NCBI GenBank assembly: GCA_000963575.1
Contig: CP011077.1
Location: 496,001-560,000, forward strand
Reading direction: 5' to 3'
DNA: 64,000 nt
From: Klebsiella michiganensis
GTDB taxonomy: Bacteria; Pseudomonadota; Gammaproteobacteria; Enterobacterales; Enterobacteriaceae
Both the position numbers and the translations under genes were made by a program. Shown here one piece after another: positions 38,173-45,492 of this stretch. Under the pieces are notes generated by a model. The model worked only from the letters and a program-made list of their open reading frames with translations, had not been told where the DNA came from and did no database searches. Position 1 is the stretch's first letter, and every line of letters starts with the position of its first letter.

Positions 38173-38995
38173 TCCGGCTTCTGCCGCCGTCCCGGATGTA
38201 CCCCATCTGGTGCGTCAGGCGCTGCTGGACGAAGTTTGGTTGACGCCAAAGCCGGGGCTGGTGGATAGCGCCAACAACGGCTCGCACCGCGATATGGATC
38301 TGCCGATGTTTCTCGGCAGTATCGCCGCGATTGGCCCCTGGTTCAGCACGTTCCACGCTCTTGGGCGTGAACATGCTGGGCGCGGAGCCTGCGAGATGTT
38401 GAGGCTGATCCGCCCGGCGGGCATAGCCTGCGAGCAGGCTATGTACCAGGCCACCCAGGGTGTGAATACGCACAAAGGCGGCGTGTTTTCGCTGGGGCTG
38501 CTTTCTACCGCCGCTGGCCGCCTGCAGGGGCAGGGCAGAGCGCTCACCGTGGCAGCGTTATGTTCCACCGTGAGCGAGGTATGCAGCGGGATCGTGGAGC
38601 GTGAGCTGATTACCGCCCGTAAGGCTTCGTCGGTCGGTGAAAGACTCTATCAGCAGTTTGGCCTGACCGGGGCACGCGGCGAGGCGGAAAGCGGATTTCT
38701 GACGGTGCGCCAGCATGTGCTGCCTTACTGGCAGACGGAGAGTTGCCCCAAACGTCGTCTGCTTAATGCGATGCTGCGCCTGATGGCTGCTAACCCGGAC
38801 ACTAATCTGGTTTCGCGCGGCGGGCTGGCCGGACTGCGCTATGTGCAACGCTATGCTGCCCGCTTGCTGCAGCAGGGCTGGCACGAGGACGATCTCCGGC
38901 AGATGGATGCCGATCTTATCGCCCGCAATCTCAGCCCCGGTGGAAGCGCGGATCTGCTGGCGGTCAGCGCTGTTTTAGCGGAAATTGCGGCGTAA
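38150..38995 (+). CDS. citG: Triphosphoribosyl-dephospho-CoA synthase CitG
   Basis: CitG condenses dephospho-CoA with ATP to make the precursor of the citrate lyase prosthetic group. The 281-residue protein shows the family motifs TPKPGLVDSANNGSHRDMD, GVNTHKGGVFSLG and a late DTNLVSRGGLAGLRYVQ. It closes the citrate operon, so the set needed for citrate uptake, lyase assembly and activation is complete, except for a conventional oxaloacetate decarboxylase. Confidence 0.93.
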   Translation: MAGLPGINPASAAVPDVPHLVRQALLDEVWLTPKPGLVDSANNGSHRDMDLPMFLGSIAAIGPWFSTFHALGREHAGRGACEMLRLIRPAGIACEQAMYQATQGVNTHKGGVFSLGLLSTAAGRLQGQGRALTVAALCSTVSEVCSGIVERELITARKASSVGERLYQQFGLTGARGEAESGFLTVRQHVLPYWQTESCPKRRLLNAMLRLMAANPDTNLVSRGGLAGLRYVQRYAARLLQQGWHEDDLRQMDADLIARNLSPGGSADLLAVSAVLAEIAA

Positions 38996-39081
38996 CTGCT
39001 TTCCAGCACGAATTTCATGCTAATGCGGCGGGTTTTTGTCTAGGCTGAGGTTTTCACTCTTGAAAATAAAAGGAGTACCTC

Positions 39082-40113
39082 ATGGCTCAGACCGCAGATA
39101 AAAACCGTCGCTTTGTGCTGGCGAAGCGCCCACAGGGAATGCCGACCCGCGAAGATATCCACCTGGAAGAAGTGGCTGTTCCAACCCCCGGCAAAGGCGA
39201 GGTGCTGCTGCGCACGCTTTTCCTCTCCCTCGACCCGTATATGCGCGGGCGCATGAGCGACGCCAAATCCTACTCGGCGCCGATTGCCATCGGGGAAGTC
39301 ATCGTCGGCGGAACCGTCAGCCGCGTGGAAAGCTCCCAGCATCCTGATTATCAGCCGGGCGACCTGGTGCTGGCTGATTCAGGCTGGCAGGACTATTCGA
39401 TTTCCAACGGTGAAGGCCTCCAGAGACTGGATAAAAATATGTCTCACCCTTCGTGGGCACTGGGGCTGCTCGGGATGCCAGGCTTTACCGGCTATATGGG
39501 GCTGACCGATATCGGTAACCCGCAGCCGGGTGAAACCGTGGTGGTTGCCGCGGCCAGCGGCGCGGTGGGCTCCATCGTCGGGCAAACGGCTCGCCTGCGC
39601 GGCGCGAAGATCATCGGCATTGCCGGGGGCGAAGAGAAATGCCGCTATGTGAAAGAAACCCTGAAGTTTGATGCGTGCCTCGATCACCGCGCCAGCGATT
39701 TTGCCGAGCAACTGGCCAAAGCCTGTCCGAACGGCATTGATGTCTATTTTGAAAACGTCGGCGGCGCGGTGTTTGACGCGGTGTTCCCTCTGCTGAATAC
39801 CAAAGCGCGCATCCCGGTTTGCGGCATGATCAGCCAGTACAACGGCGGCAACAGCGCTTTCGAACACGATCGTTTGCCGTTGCTGATGGCGACTATCCTG
39901 AAAAAACGTATGCGTGTGGAAGGGTTTATCATCAGTCAGGATTACAGCCACCGTTACGAGGAGTTCTTTAAGCAGATGAGCGAGTGGATTGCCGCCGGAG
40001 AGATTGCTTTCCGCGAAGATATCGTGGACGGGCTGGAAAACACCGTGGAGGCGTTCCAGGGGCTGCTGTCCGGGAAGAATTTCGGCAAATTGATTGTGAA
40101 GGTGGCGGAGTAA
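39082..40113 (+). CDS. curA: NADPH-dependent curcumin/dihydrocurcumin reductase CurA
   Basis: A 343-residue medium-chain reductase of the leukotriene B4 12-hydroxydehydrogenase type, close to E. coli CurA (YncB). The segments LRTLFLSLDPYMRGRMSD, the NADPH-binding VVVAAASGAVGSIVGQTARL and FENVGGAVFDAV are diagnostic. It reduces the alkene of enones, including curcumin. It is probably a single gene, starting after AAAGGAGTA, and followed by the REP-derived array. Confidence 0.92.
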   Translation: MAQTADKNRRFVLAKRPQGMPTREDIHLEEVAVPTPGKGEVLLRTLFLSLDPYMRGRMSDAKSYSAPIAIGEVIVGGTVSRVESSQHPDYQPGDLVLADSGWQDYSISNGEGLQRLDKNMSHPSWALGLLGMPGFTGYMGLTDIGNPQPGETVVVAAASGAVGSIVGQTARLRGAKIIGIAGGEEKCRYVKETLKFDACLDHRASDFAEQLAKACPNGIDVYFENVGGAVFDAVFPLLNTKARIPVCGMISQYNGGNSAFEHDRLPLLMATILKKRMRVEGFIISQDYSHRYEEFFKQMSEWIAAGEIAFREDIVDGLENTVEAFQGLLSGKNFGKLIVKVAE

Positions 40114-40119
40114 GATTGA

Positions 40120-40533
40120 CCCTCACCCCGGCCCTCTCCCTGGAAGGGAGAGGGAGAAATCAGAAATGGTGAGGTTCTTTGTTCCCTCTCCCCCGTGGGG
40201 AGCTATATGAAATGGTGGGGTTCTTTGTTCCCTCTCCCCGTGGGCATCTATATGAAATGGTGAGGTTCTTTGTTCCCTCTCCCCCTGGGGAGCTATATGA
40301 AATGGTGAGGTTCTTTGTTCCCTCTCCCCGTGGGGAGCTATATGAAATGGTGGGGTTCTTTGTTCCCTCTCCCCGTGGGGAGCTATATGAAATGGTGAGC
40401 TTCTTTGTTCCCTCTCCCCGTGAGGAGCTATATGAAATGGTGAGGCTCTTTGTTCCCTCTCCCCGTGGGAGCTATATGAAATGGTGGGGTTCTTTGTTCC
40501 CTCTCCCCCGTGGGGAGAGGGTTAGGGTGAGGG
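40120..40533. repeat. Tandem array of a 45-bp repeat within a REP-like element
   Basis: CTATATGAAATGGTG recurs at 40203, 40248, 40293, 40338, 40383, 40428 and 40472 (spacing 45 bp, the last 44), preceded by a partial copy near 40163. Each unit ends in TTCTTTGTTCCCTCTCCCC. The outer arms are CCCTCACCCCGGCCCTCTCCC / GGGAGAGGG on the left and CCCTCTCCCCC / GGGGAGAGGGTTAGGGTGAGGGG on the right, the same REP-like element type that frames the 52-bp array at 8.2-8.7 kb. Because 45 is a multiple of three, an open frame runs through it on the plus strand, but its codons are only repeat sequence. Confidence 0.9.
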
Positions 40534-40794
40534 GAAACCATGCCCCCTTAAATGAGAATTTTTTTTATTTCCCTGCTGCGCTTGCTAAATGACGGCGGAC
40601 GTGAGAGATTAGCACTCGGTTTGGAACACAGACCTTATGAAAGCAGTTTTAGTAAAGCAGTCCTCAGTTCAAGCGTTATCTTAGATATCCCTTCTTCTCG
40701 AGTCTCCTCCTAAGTGCCCGAATAAGTCCAACTCTGCTGAACAGACCATGTTCGCCGCGTTTAGTGGCTCAAGAAATTCTATAAGGTAATCGCT
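40534..40794 (+). promoter_or_regulatory. Promoter and long 5' leader of the cold-shock gene
   Basis: The stretch from the repeat array to the cold-shock start has no gene. GGTTTGGAACACAGACC at 40618-40634 resembles the cold box at the 5' end of cspA-family mRNAs (GGTTTGACGTACAGACC in E. coli cspB as I recall it). This would give a leader of roughly 175 nt, the kind that folds into a temperature-dependent structure controlling translation. AAGGTAATCGCT precedes the ATG. Confidence 0.65.
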
Positions 40795-41007
40795 ATGTCT
40801 AACAAAATGACTGGTTTAGTAAAATGGTTCAACGCTGAGAAAGGTTTCGGCTTCATCTCTCCTACCGATGGCAGCAAAGATGTATTCGTACACTTCTCTG
40901 CAATCCAGAGCGACAGCTTCAAAACTCTCGACGAAGGCCAGAAAGTTGAGTTCTCTATCGAGAACGGCGCTAAAGGCCCAGCTGCTGCTAACGTTGTTGC
41001 GCTGTAA
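40795..41007 (+). CDS. CspA-family cold-shock protein
   Basis: A 70-residue OB-fold RNA chaperone. RNP1 (KGFGFISP) and RNP2 (VFVHF) are intact. The start MSNKMTGLVKWFNAEKGFGF is closest to CspB/CspG/CspA of E. coli, and the long leader suggests a cold-inducible member rather than CspE or CspC. I do not choose among paralogues. It is monocistronic with its own terminator. Confidence 0.93.
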   Translation: MSNKMTGLVKWFNAEKGFGFISPTDGSKDVFVHFSAIQSDSFKTLDEGQKVEFSIENGAKGPAAANVVAL

Positions 41008-41033
41008 TCCAGCCTGACGTTTCAGAAGTGAAG

Positions 41034-41057
41034 AAACCCGCTACGGCGGGTTTTTTT
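41034..41057 (+). terminator. Rho-independent terminator of the cold-shock gene
   Basis: Stem AACCCGC / GCGGGTT with a TACG loop and a run of Ts, 27 bases after the stop codon. Confidence 0.9.
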
Positions 41058-41128
41058 GTGCCTGCAGTTTATAGATGTCCTATAGCTTTTGGGCTTTTTC
41101 GCATGATGCTGTGTGTTAAATTGTGATT

Positions 41129-41140
41129 TTGGTTAACCAA
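41129..41140. promoter_or_regulatory. UxuR/ExuR-type operator, distal uxuA site
   Basis: Perfect palindrome TTGGTTAACCAA, within ATTTTGGTTAACCAATTG. The known UxuR/ExuR consensus has TTGGTATACCAA at its core. It is 124 bases before the uxuA start and 102 bp from the proximal site. Confidence 0.75.
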
Positions 41141-41230
41141 TTGTCCCTTCTGGATTGACACGCTCACCGAATTGGCTGAACTTAGACGCTATCTTATGCA
41201 CACAAAACGGTGCTTAATCATTATTGTCTA

Positions 41231-41242
41231 TTGGTCAACCAA
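41231..41242. promoter_or_regulatory. UxuR/ExuR-type operator, proximal uxuA site
   Basis: TTGGTCAACCAA, followed by TT, directly in front of the uxuA ribosome binding site (GAGGGG). Repressor bound here would block transcription or early elongation of uxuA. Two sites about ten helical turns apart could support looping. Confidence 0.75.
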
Positions 41243-41263
41243 TTTGAACTGTGAGGGGACATT

Positions 41264-42448
41264 ATGAAGCAAACCTGGCGCTGGTATGGTCCAAACGATC
41301 CGGTCACTCTGGCCGACGCCCGGCAGGCGGGGGCGACAGGGATCGTCACTGCGCTGCACCACATTCCTAACGGTGAAGTCTGGCCGGTTGAAGAAATACT
41401 GAAACGCAAAGCCGTGGTGGAGGCTGCCGGGCTGGTCTGGTCGGTGGTGGAAAGCGTACCTATCCATGAAGAGATCAAAACCCACCGCGGGCAGTACGAT
41501 TTATGGATCGAAAATTATCGCCAAAGCCTGCGCAACCTGGCGGAATGCGGCATCCACACCGTGTGCTATAACTTCATGCCGGTGCTGGACTGGACGCGCA
41601 CCGATCTGGAATATCCGCTGCCGGATGGCTCCAAAGCGCTGCGCTTTGACCAAATCGAATTCGCCGCTTTTGAACTGCATATTCTGAAGCGCAAAGGGGC
41701 AGAAGCTGACTACAGCCCAGAAGAAATCGAGCAGGCAAACCGGCGCTTCGCTGAAATGCGCGAGGATGAAAAAGCACGGCTGACCCGCAATATCATCGCT
41801 GGCCTTCCTGGCGCGGAAGAGGGCTACACGCTCGACCAGTTCCAGGCCCAACTGGACACCTACAAAGATATCGACAAGGCGAAACTGCGCGAAAACTTTG
41901 CCTACTTCCTTAAGGCAATTATCCCCGTTGCTGAGCAGGTCGGTATCAAAATGGCGGTTCACCCGGACGATCCTCCGCGCCCAATCCTTGGCCTGCCGCG
42001 TATTGTTTCGACCGTGGAGGATATGCAGTGGATGGTGGACGCGGTGAACAGCCCGGCGAATGGCTTTACGATGTGCACCGGGTCTTACGGCGTGCGGGCC
42101 GATAACGACCTGGTCGGCATGATTAAACGCTTTGGGCCGCGTATCTACTTCACCCATCTGCGCTCAACGCTGCGGGAAGACAATCCTAAAACCTTCCATG
42201 AGGCCGCGCACCTTTACGGTGATGTGGATATGTATGAAGTAGTGAAAGCGATCGTGGAGGAAGAGCAGCGCCGTGAGGCCGCAGGGCAAAGCGAGCCGAT
42301 TCCGATGCGTCCGGATCACGGCCATCAAATGCTGGATGATCTGAAGAAAAAGGTGAATCCCGGCTATTCGGCGATTGGGCGCCTGAAAGGACTGGCTGAA
42401 GTGCGCGGCGTTGAAATGGCAATCCAGCGTGCGTTCTTTGGTAAATAG
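41264..42448 (+). CDS. uxuA: D-mannonate dehydratase UxuA
   Basis: UxuA dehydrates D-mannonate to 2-keto-3-deoxygluconate in glucuronate catabolism. The 394-residue TIM-barrel protein begins MKQTWRWYGPNDPV as in E. coli; conserved metal-site segments include MAVHPDDPP, CTGSYGVRADNDL, FTHLRSTLRED and MRPDHGHQ. In E. coli the next gene is uxuB (fructuronate reductase), but here uxuR follows directly after 74 bp. Confidence 0.95.
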   Translation: MKQTWRWYGPNDPVTLADARQAGATGIVTALHHIPNGEVWPVEEILKRKAVVEAAGLVWSVVESVPIHEEIKTHRGQYDLWIENYRQSLRNLAECGIHTVCYNFMPVLDWTRTDLEYPLPDGSKALRFDQIEFAAFELHILKRKGAEADYSPEEIEQANRRFAEMREDEKARLTRNIIAGLPGAEEGYTLDQFQAQLDTYKDIDKAKLRENFAYFLKAIIPVAEQVGIKMAVHPDDPPRPILGLPRIVSTVEDMQWMVDAVNSPANGFTMCTGSYGVRADNDLVGMIKRFGPRIYFTHLRSTLREDNPKTFHEAAHLYGDVDMYEVVKAIVEEEQRREAAGQSEPIPMRPDHGHQMLDDLKKKVNPGYSAIGRLKGLAEVRGVEMAIQRAFFGK

Positions 42449-42467
42449 CACAAGCCAGACGAGGAAA

Positions 42468-42479
42468 TGGGTCAACCAA
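42468..42479. promoter_or_regulatory. UxuR operator in front of uxuR
   Basis: TGGGTCAACCAA, a near-palindromic copy of the uxuA operators, immediately before the putative -10 (TATAGT near 42485) of uxuR. It suggests negative autoregulation. Confidence 0.65.
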
Positions 42480-42522
42480 TCATGCTATAGTCCGGCCCAT
42501 TCCCTGCCTGCTGTGAGTCAAC

Positions 42523-43305
42523 ATGAAACCACAAATTCAAGAAAAACCTTCTGCTCAGCCGCAACGGCCTTATCAGGAGGTTGGCGTGATGCTCCGCGAC
42601 ATGATTGCGCGGCAGCAATATGCCCTGGGGGACAGACTCCCGCCGGAGCGTGAAATCGCAGCGTTGCTGTCGGTTAGCCGCACCGTGGTGCGCGAGGCCC
42701 TGATCATGCTGGAGATTGAAGGGCTGGTTGAGGTTCGCCGTGGCGCGGGTATTTTTGTGATTGCCATGCCGGATCGGGTGGCTAATACCCCGGTAAGCAC
42801 CAGCCAGTGCAACGATGCCGGGCCGTTTGAGCTATTGCAGGCGCGCCAGTTGCTGGAAAGCAACATCGCGGAGTTTGCCGCCCAGCGGGCCACGCGGGAA
42901 GATATTCTGAAAATGCGCCAGGCCTTGCAGATAGAAGAGCAGGAACTGGTTTCCGGGGATAATGAAAGCGGCGACAGGCTGTTTCACCTTGCCGTGGCCG
43001 AAGCCACCCACAACAGCATGCTGGTGGAGTTGTTTAAGCAATCCTGGCAGTGGCGAGAAAACAACCCGATGTGGATCCAGCTGCACAGCCATCTGGAGAA
43101 CAATCACTATCGGCAAGAGTGGCTCGCCGACCATAAACAAATCCTCGCCGCGCTGATTAAGAAAGACGCGAAAGCCGCCAAGCACGCGATGTGGCAGCAT
43201 CTGGAAAACGTCAAAAACCGGCTGCTTGAGCTGTCCGATATCGATGATATTAACTTCGACGGTTACCTGTTCGAGTCCTGGCCGCTGAACGAGCCCGGGC
43301 GTTAA
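42523..43305 (+). CDS. uxuR: Hexuronate regulon repressor UxuR
   Basis: A 260-residue GntR-family repressor of the FadR subgroup. The N-terminal winged helix is seen in LPPEREIAALLSVSRTVVRE and the C-terminal all-helical ligand domain has the metal-site residues in RLFHLAVAEATHNSML. It should respond to fructuronate. The last 100 bases of the gene (43194-43293) occur again at 45493-45592, at the far end of an AT-rich insertion; the ending here is NEPGR and at the other copy NERER. Confidence 0.92.
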   Translation: MKPQIQEKPSAQPQRPYQEVGVMLRDMIARQQYALGDRLPPEREIAALLSVSRTVVREALIMLEIEGLVEVRRGAGIFVIAMPDRVANTPVSTSQCNDAGPFELLQARQLLESNIAEFAAQRATREDILKMRQALQIEEQELVSGDNESGDRLFHLAVAEATHNSMLVELFKQSWQWRENNPMWIQLHSHLENNHYRQEWLADHKQILAALIKKDAKAAKHAMWQHLENVKNRLLELSDIDDINFDGYLFESWPLNEPGR

Positions 43306-43309
43306 TTCT
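43194..43309 (+). repeat. Left copy of the duplicated uxuR 3' end (island boundary)
   Basis: Positions 43194-43293 match 45493-45592 at 98 of 100 bases (two C/T differences). Beyond that, both copies continue CCCGGGC(G)TTAATTC after a 12-base difference. This copy is the functional end of uxuR. The two copies flank the microcin segment and mark it as an insertion. Confidence 0.92.
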
Positions 43310-43314
43310 CGATA

Positions 43315-43341
43315 AAGCCAGCTAATTAGCTGGCTTTTTTA
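43315..43341 (+). terminator. Rho-independent terminator after uxuR
   Basis: Perfect palindrome with 11-base halves, AAGCCAGCTAA / TTAGCTGGCTT, followed by a T-run. It lies nine bases after the uxuR stop and separates uxuR from the AT-rich segment. Confidence 0.9.
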
Positions 43342-43673
43342 TACCCTGATACATCTGATGAAAAGTAAGAGTCGTAGTCTTTTTTGTAAAAATAATGTTG
43401 ATCTGTTGAGTGGTTCAATATCAATAATTCACGCATGATTAAAAAGTGGATATTAGCTTGGTAAATTGTTTTTAGATTCTAAACACATTCGAAACAAAGC
43501 AACTTGCATTTAATTGATGAAGTTATTTTATATCAGCATCATAGAGAAAATAAAATACTTTCATTTACATTCTCTTACATTAAATCATTTTTAATGCCAT
43601 TTTTCATGTGTGATAACCCAATAGCGCATTGTGCAAAAAACGTACACACAACAAAAATGCATAGAGGGATTTT
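43342..43673. promoter_or_regulatory. AT-rich leader region of the microcin gene
   Basis: About 330 bp of very AT-rich sequence with no convincing gene; a frame starting with TTG at 43504 overlaps the microcin start and has no recognisable product. It should hold the microcin promoter; TTGCAT (43504-43509) with TTTATA 17 bases later is one weak sigma-70 candidate. I see no clear Fur box. AGAGGG at 43663-43668 is the ribosome binding site of the microcin gene. Confidence 0.4.
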
Positions 43674-44021
43674 ATGCCTGAAATCAAGGGACTAAACGTT
43701 GAAGAGATCGCCATGGTCAGCAGCGGCAATGCAAACAGCAACTATGAAGGCGTGAGTTCGCGGACAGGTCGTAGCCGTAATAGAAATAACGCGGGGGCAG
43801 GTAATTCAGGTGGACGCAGCATTTATAATGGTGTGGACTCTTGTGGGGCAGGAATCATGGGAGGGCTGGTTGTTGGTTCTATTGGGGGCCCTCTTGGTAT
43901 GGCTTTAGGGATCGTTGGTGGAATGATAGCTGGCCAGTGCACAAAAGACGGCTTTAGCAATAAATCAGACAATGGCAGTAAAGACAAAGCAAATAATTTT
44001 TCAGGCCAATGTCGATGGTAA
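43674..44021 (+). CDS. Class II microcin precursor, microcin S-like
   Basis: A 115-residue secreted antibacterial peptide precursor by inference. Residues 1-18 (MPEIKGLNVEEIAMVSSG) look like a double-glycine-type leader, with the hydrophobic/acidic pattern LNVEEIAMVS. The segment after it, NANSNYEG, is what I recall at the same place in E. coli microcin S, which also shares the later G-rich stretch GGPLGMALGIVGGMIAGQC. Next comes an Arg/Asn-rich basic part (30-48), then a Gly-rich hydrophobic part (58-87) that could insert in membranes, then a hydrophilic tail. Cys57, Cys89 and Cys113 could form a disulfide. The leader ends Ser-Gly rather than Gly-Gly. Target bacteria are unknown. Confidence 0.78.
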   Translation: MPEIKGLNVEEIAMVSSGNANSNYEGVSSRTGRSRNRNNAGAGNSGGRSIYNGVDSCGAGIMGGLVVGSIGGPLGMALGIVGGMIAGQCTKDGFSNKSDNGSKDKANNFSGQCRW

Positions 44022-44160
44022 TAAGTAGTTAGTCCCACTGTCCCACTTAAATTGCCTTTGTTGATAATGTTAGAACATTAATTGATAAGATGATGTTGTC
44101 ATAGTGGGATTTCATCATATGGTTTTAAATCACTACCCCTTGGATGCAAAAGGATCTTTC

Positions 44161-44373
44161 ATGAAAAAAGTAATTTATTCTTTGGTTTATTTGTTTCTTT
44201 TTATAATTGGCTTCACTATTTTAAATTTTGCAAATATTCTTGACATGAATACACCATCGCGGGGCGAGAGGATATCTAAATTTATCGTCATGATAATTGT
44301 ACTCATTGCCACAACTCGGTGGGGGCTCAGGATCTATAACCTACTGACAAGAGATAATAATAACTTAAAGTAA
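44161..44373 (+). CDS. Small two-helix membrane protein in the microcin segment
   Basis: A 70-residue protein starting MKKVIYSLVYLFLF at an ATG preceded by AAAAGGATC. The frame is open further upstream (from a GTG at 44104), but that part has no ribosome binding site. Two hydrophobic helices (about residues 5-27 and 41-56) with a polar link NTPSRGERISK and a basic C-terminus. I recognise no family. Small inner-membrane proteins next to microcin genes are often immunity proteins, so it may share this role with the CPBP protein downstream; this is inference. Confidence 0.6.
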   Translation: MKKVIYSLVYLFLFIIGFTILNFANILDMNTPSRGERISKFIVMIIVLIATTRWGLRIYNLLTRDNNNLK

Positions 44374-44454
44374 GAAAATTGATTTCGACTTACTGTCTCC
44401 TCAAACTCAAGTCATATTGCCCATTCAAAGGATGCATGAAAAAAAGGATGCGCT

Positions 44455-45060
44455 GTGAATTCAATAATAAAAATCATTACCTGTATTGTACTGGTTTCTT
44501 TTTCAATTGCCATTACTGCACTTCCTCTGGTGACAATGAAATGGATTGGGTTTGAAAATTCATTGTTTTTAATGTACACACTTGAGTTTCTACTGGGGAT
44601 TATAGCCGTTTTGTTTATTTACAGAGGGGAGTGGAGGTTTGGTAGTAATGATGTTTTTTTCAAATGTTTGTTTTTTATTTTTGTGATTCAAACTGCCATC
44701 TTTATTATTAAAGATGGAAACGTTAAAAGTTTCCAATTGTCCGCAGAGTATATACTTCCATTTTTGTTCGTTACATTTTTAGTTCCTTTTTACGAAGAGT
44801 GCATTTATAGAGGTTGTTTGATCGACATCTTTCATCATGTTTTTAAAGGCAGCATTGTATTGCCTGTAATTTTATCGTCGATTATTTTTTGTGGGATGCA
44901 TGCACAATATACAAGTCCTATCGATTTTATTACATTATTTTTAATGTCTTTAATATTTTCCTTCGCCAGAGTTAAATCAGGAAGTTTATTACCTTCCATG
45001 CTATTGCATTCGATAACGAATGCTTTCGTCTTTTTCTTTAATGTTCTCCTGTCTAAATAA
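44455..45060 (+). CDS. CPBP (CAAX/Abi) family membrane protease, likely microcin immunity protein
   Basis: A 201-residue integral membrane protein with about six helices. It keeps all the CPBP intramembrane metalloprotease motifs: EExxxR (Glu114-Glu115...Arg119 in YEECIYRG), FxxxH (His149 in FCGMHA) and HxxxN (His185/Asn189 in LHSITNAF). Such proteins occur in many bacteriocin loci as immunity factors, and the microcin S immunity protein McsI was reported to belong to this family. The start is GTG after AAAAGGATG. The region is strongly AT-rich (one line, 44881-44940, has 16 G/C of 60), unlike the flanking genes. Confidence 0.82.
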   Translation: MNSIIKIITCIVLVSFSIAITALPLVTMKWIGFENSLFLMYTLEFLLGIIAVLFIYRGEWRFGSNDVFFKCLFFIFVIQTAIFIIKDGNVKSFQLSAEYILPFLFVTFLVPFYEECIYRGCLIDIFHHVFKGSIVLPVILSSIIFCGMHAQYTSPIDFITLFLMSLIFSFARVKSGSLLPSMLLHSITNAFVFFFNVLLSK

Positions 45061-45100
45061 AATGACTCTATTCAGAAAGGAAGCTGTAGATCATCAGAAT

Positions 45101-45490
45101 GACCCCGCTTTGGGGGAAATAATAATCCCCACGTCGGCCGGATTCACACTAAGCGCCCTGTTGACGCGGACATCATGCGATTATCAGACCCTGGTTGGTG
45201 AAACGGGGGGAACGCTTTCAGGGGGGCAGAAGCAACGGATCCTTCTGGCGCGGGCATTGTACAAACGGCCCGGTTTTCTACTGCTTGATGAGGCAACCAG
45301 TCATCTGGATGTGGAGAGTGAAATCCTCATCGGGCAGACGCTCCGGGCCACCGGGACGGCTGTTCTGCTGATAGCTCACCGCCAGGAAACACTGGCCTCG
45401 GCCGATCGCGTGCTTTACATGGATGGTGGTAAATTTGTGCTCCAGGTAGCAGGGCATGAACCAGAGCTAGTGCATCCTGGCGCCAATTAA
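45101..45490 (+). pseudogene. C-terminal remnant of a microcin-export ABC transporter (CvaB/McsB-like)
   Basis: An open frame whose second half is the end of an ABC nucleotide-binding domain: YQTLVGETGGTLSGGQKQR (signature), GFLLLDEATSHLD (Walker B, D-loop) and IAHRQETLASADRV (H-loop). This resembles peptidase-containing exporters such as CvaB. Walker A, the membrane domain and the C39 peptidase are absent. Recognisable similarity starts at about 45180; the upstream 80 bases do not fit. Base composition turns GC-rich at about 45100, showing a junction with the AT-rich genes before it. It ends three bases before the duplicated uxuR end. It cannot be a working exporter. Confidence 0.8.
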
Positions 45491-45492
45491 AA

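Noticed and set aside
40179..40592. A 137-residue repeat protein read through the 45-bp array
   Set aside because: The frame exists only because 45 is divisible by three. It has no ribosome binding site and its peptide is only translated REP sequence.
43342..43673. Fur box or other iron control before the microcin gene
   Set aside because: Several class II microcins are iron regulated, but I could not find a GATAAT-type box with adequate match in this region.
43504..43695. A 63-codon frame just before the microcin gene
   Set aside because: It starts at TTG, has no ribosome binding site, overlaps the microcin start in another frame and shows no recognisable motif.
45020..45100. Extension of the ABC remnant into the end of the CPBP gene
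   Set aside because: The frame is open, but this part overlaps the CPBP gene in another frame and does not resemble any ABC domain.
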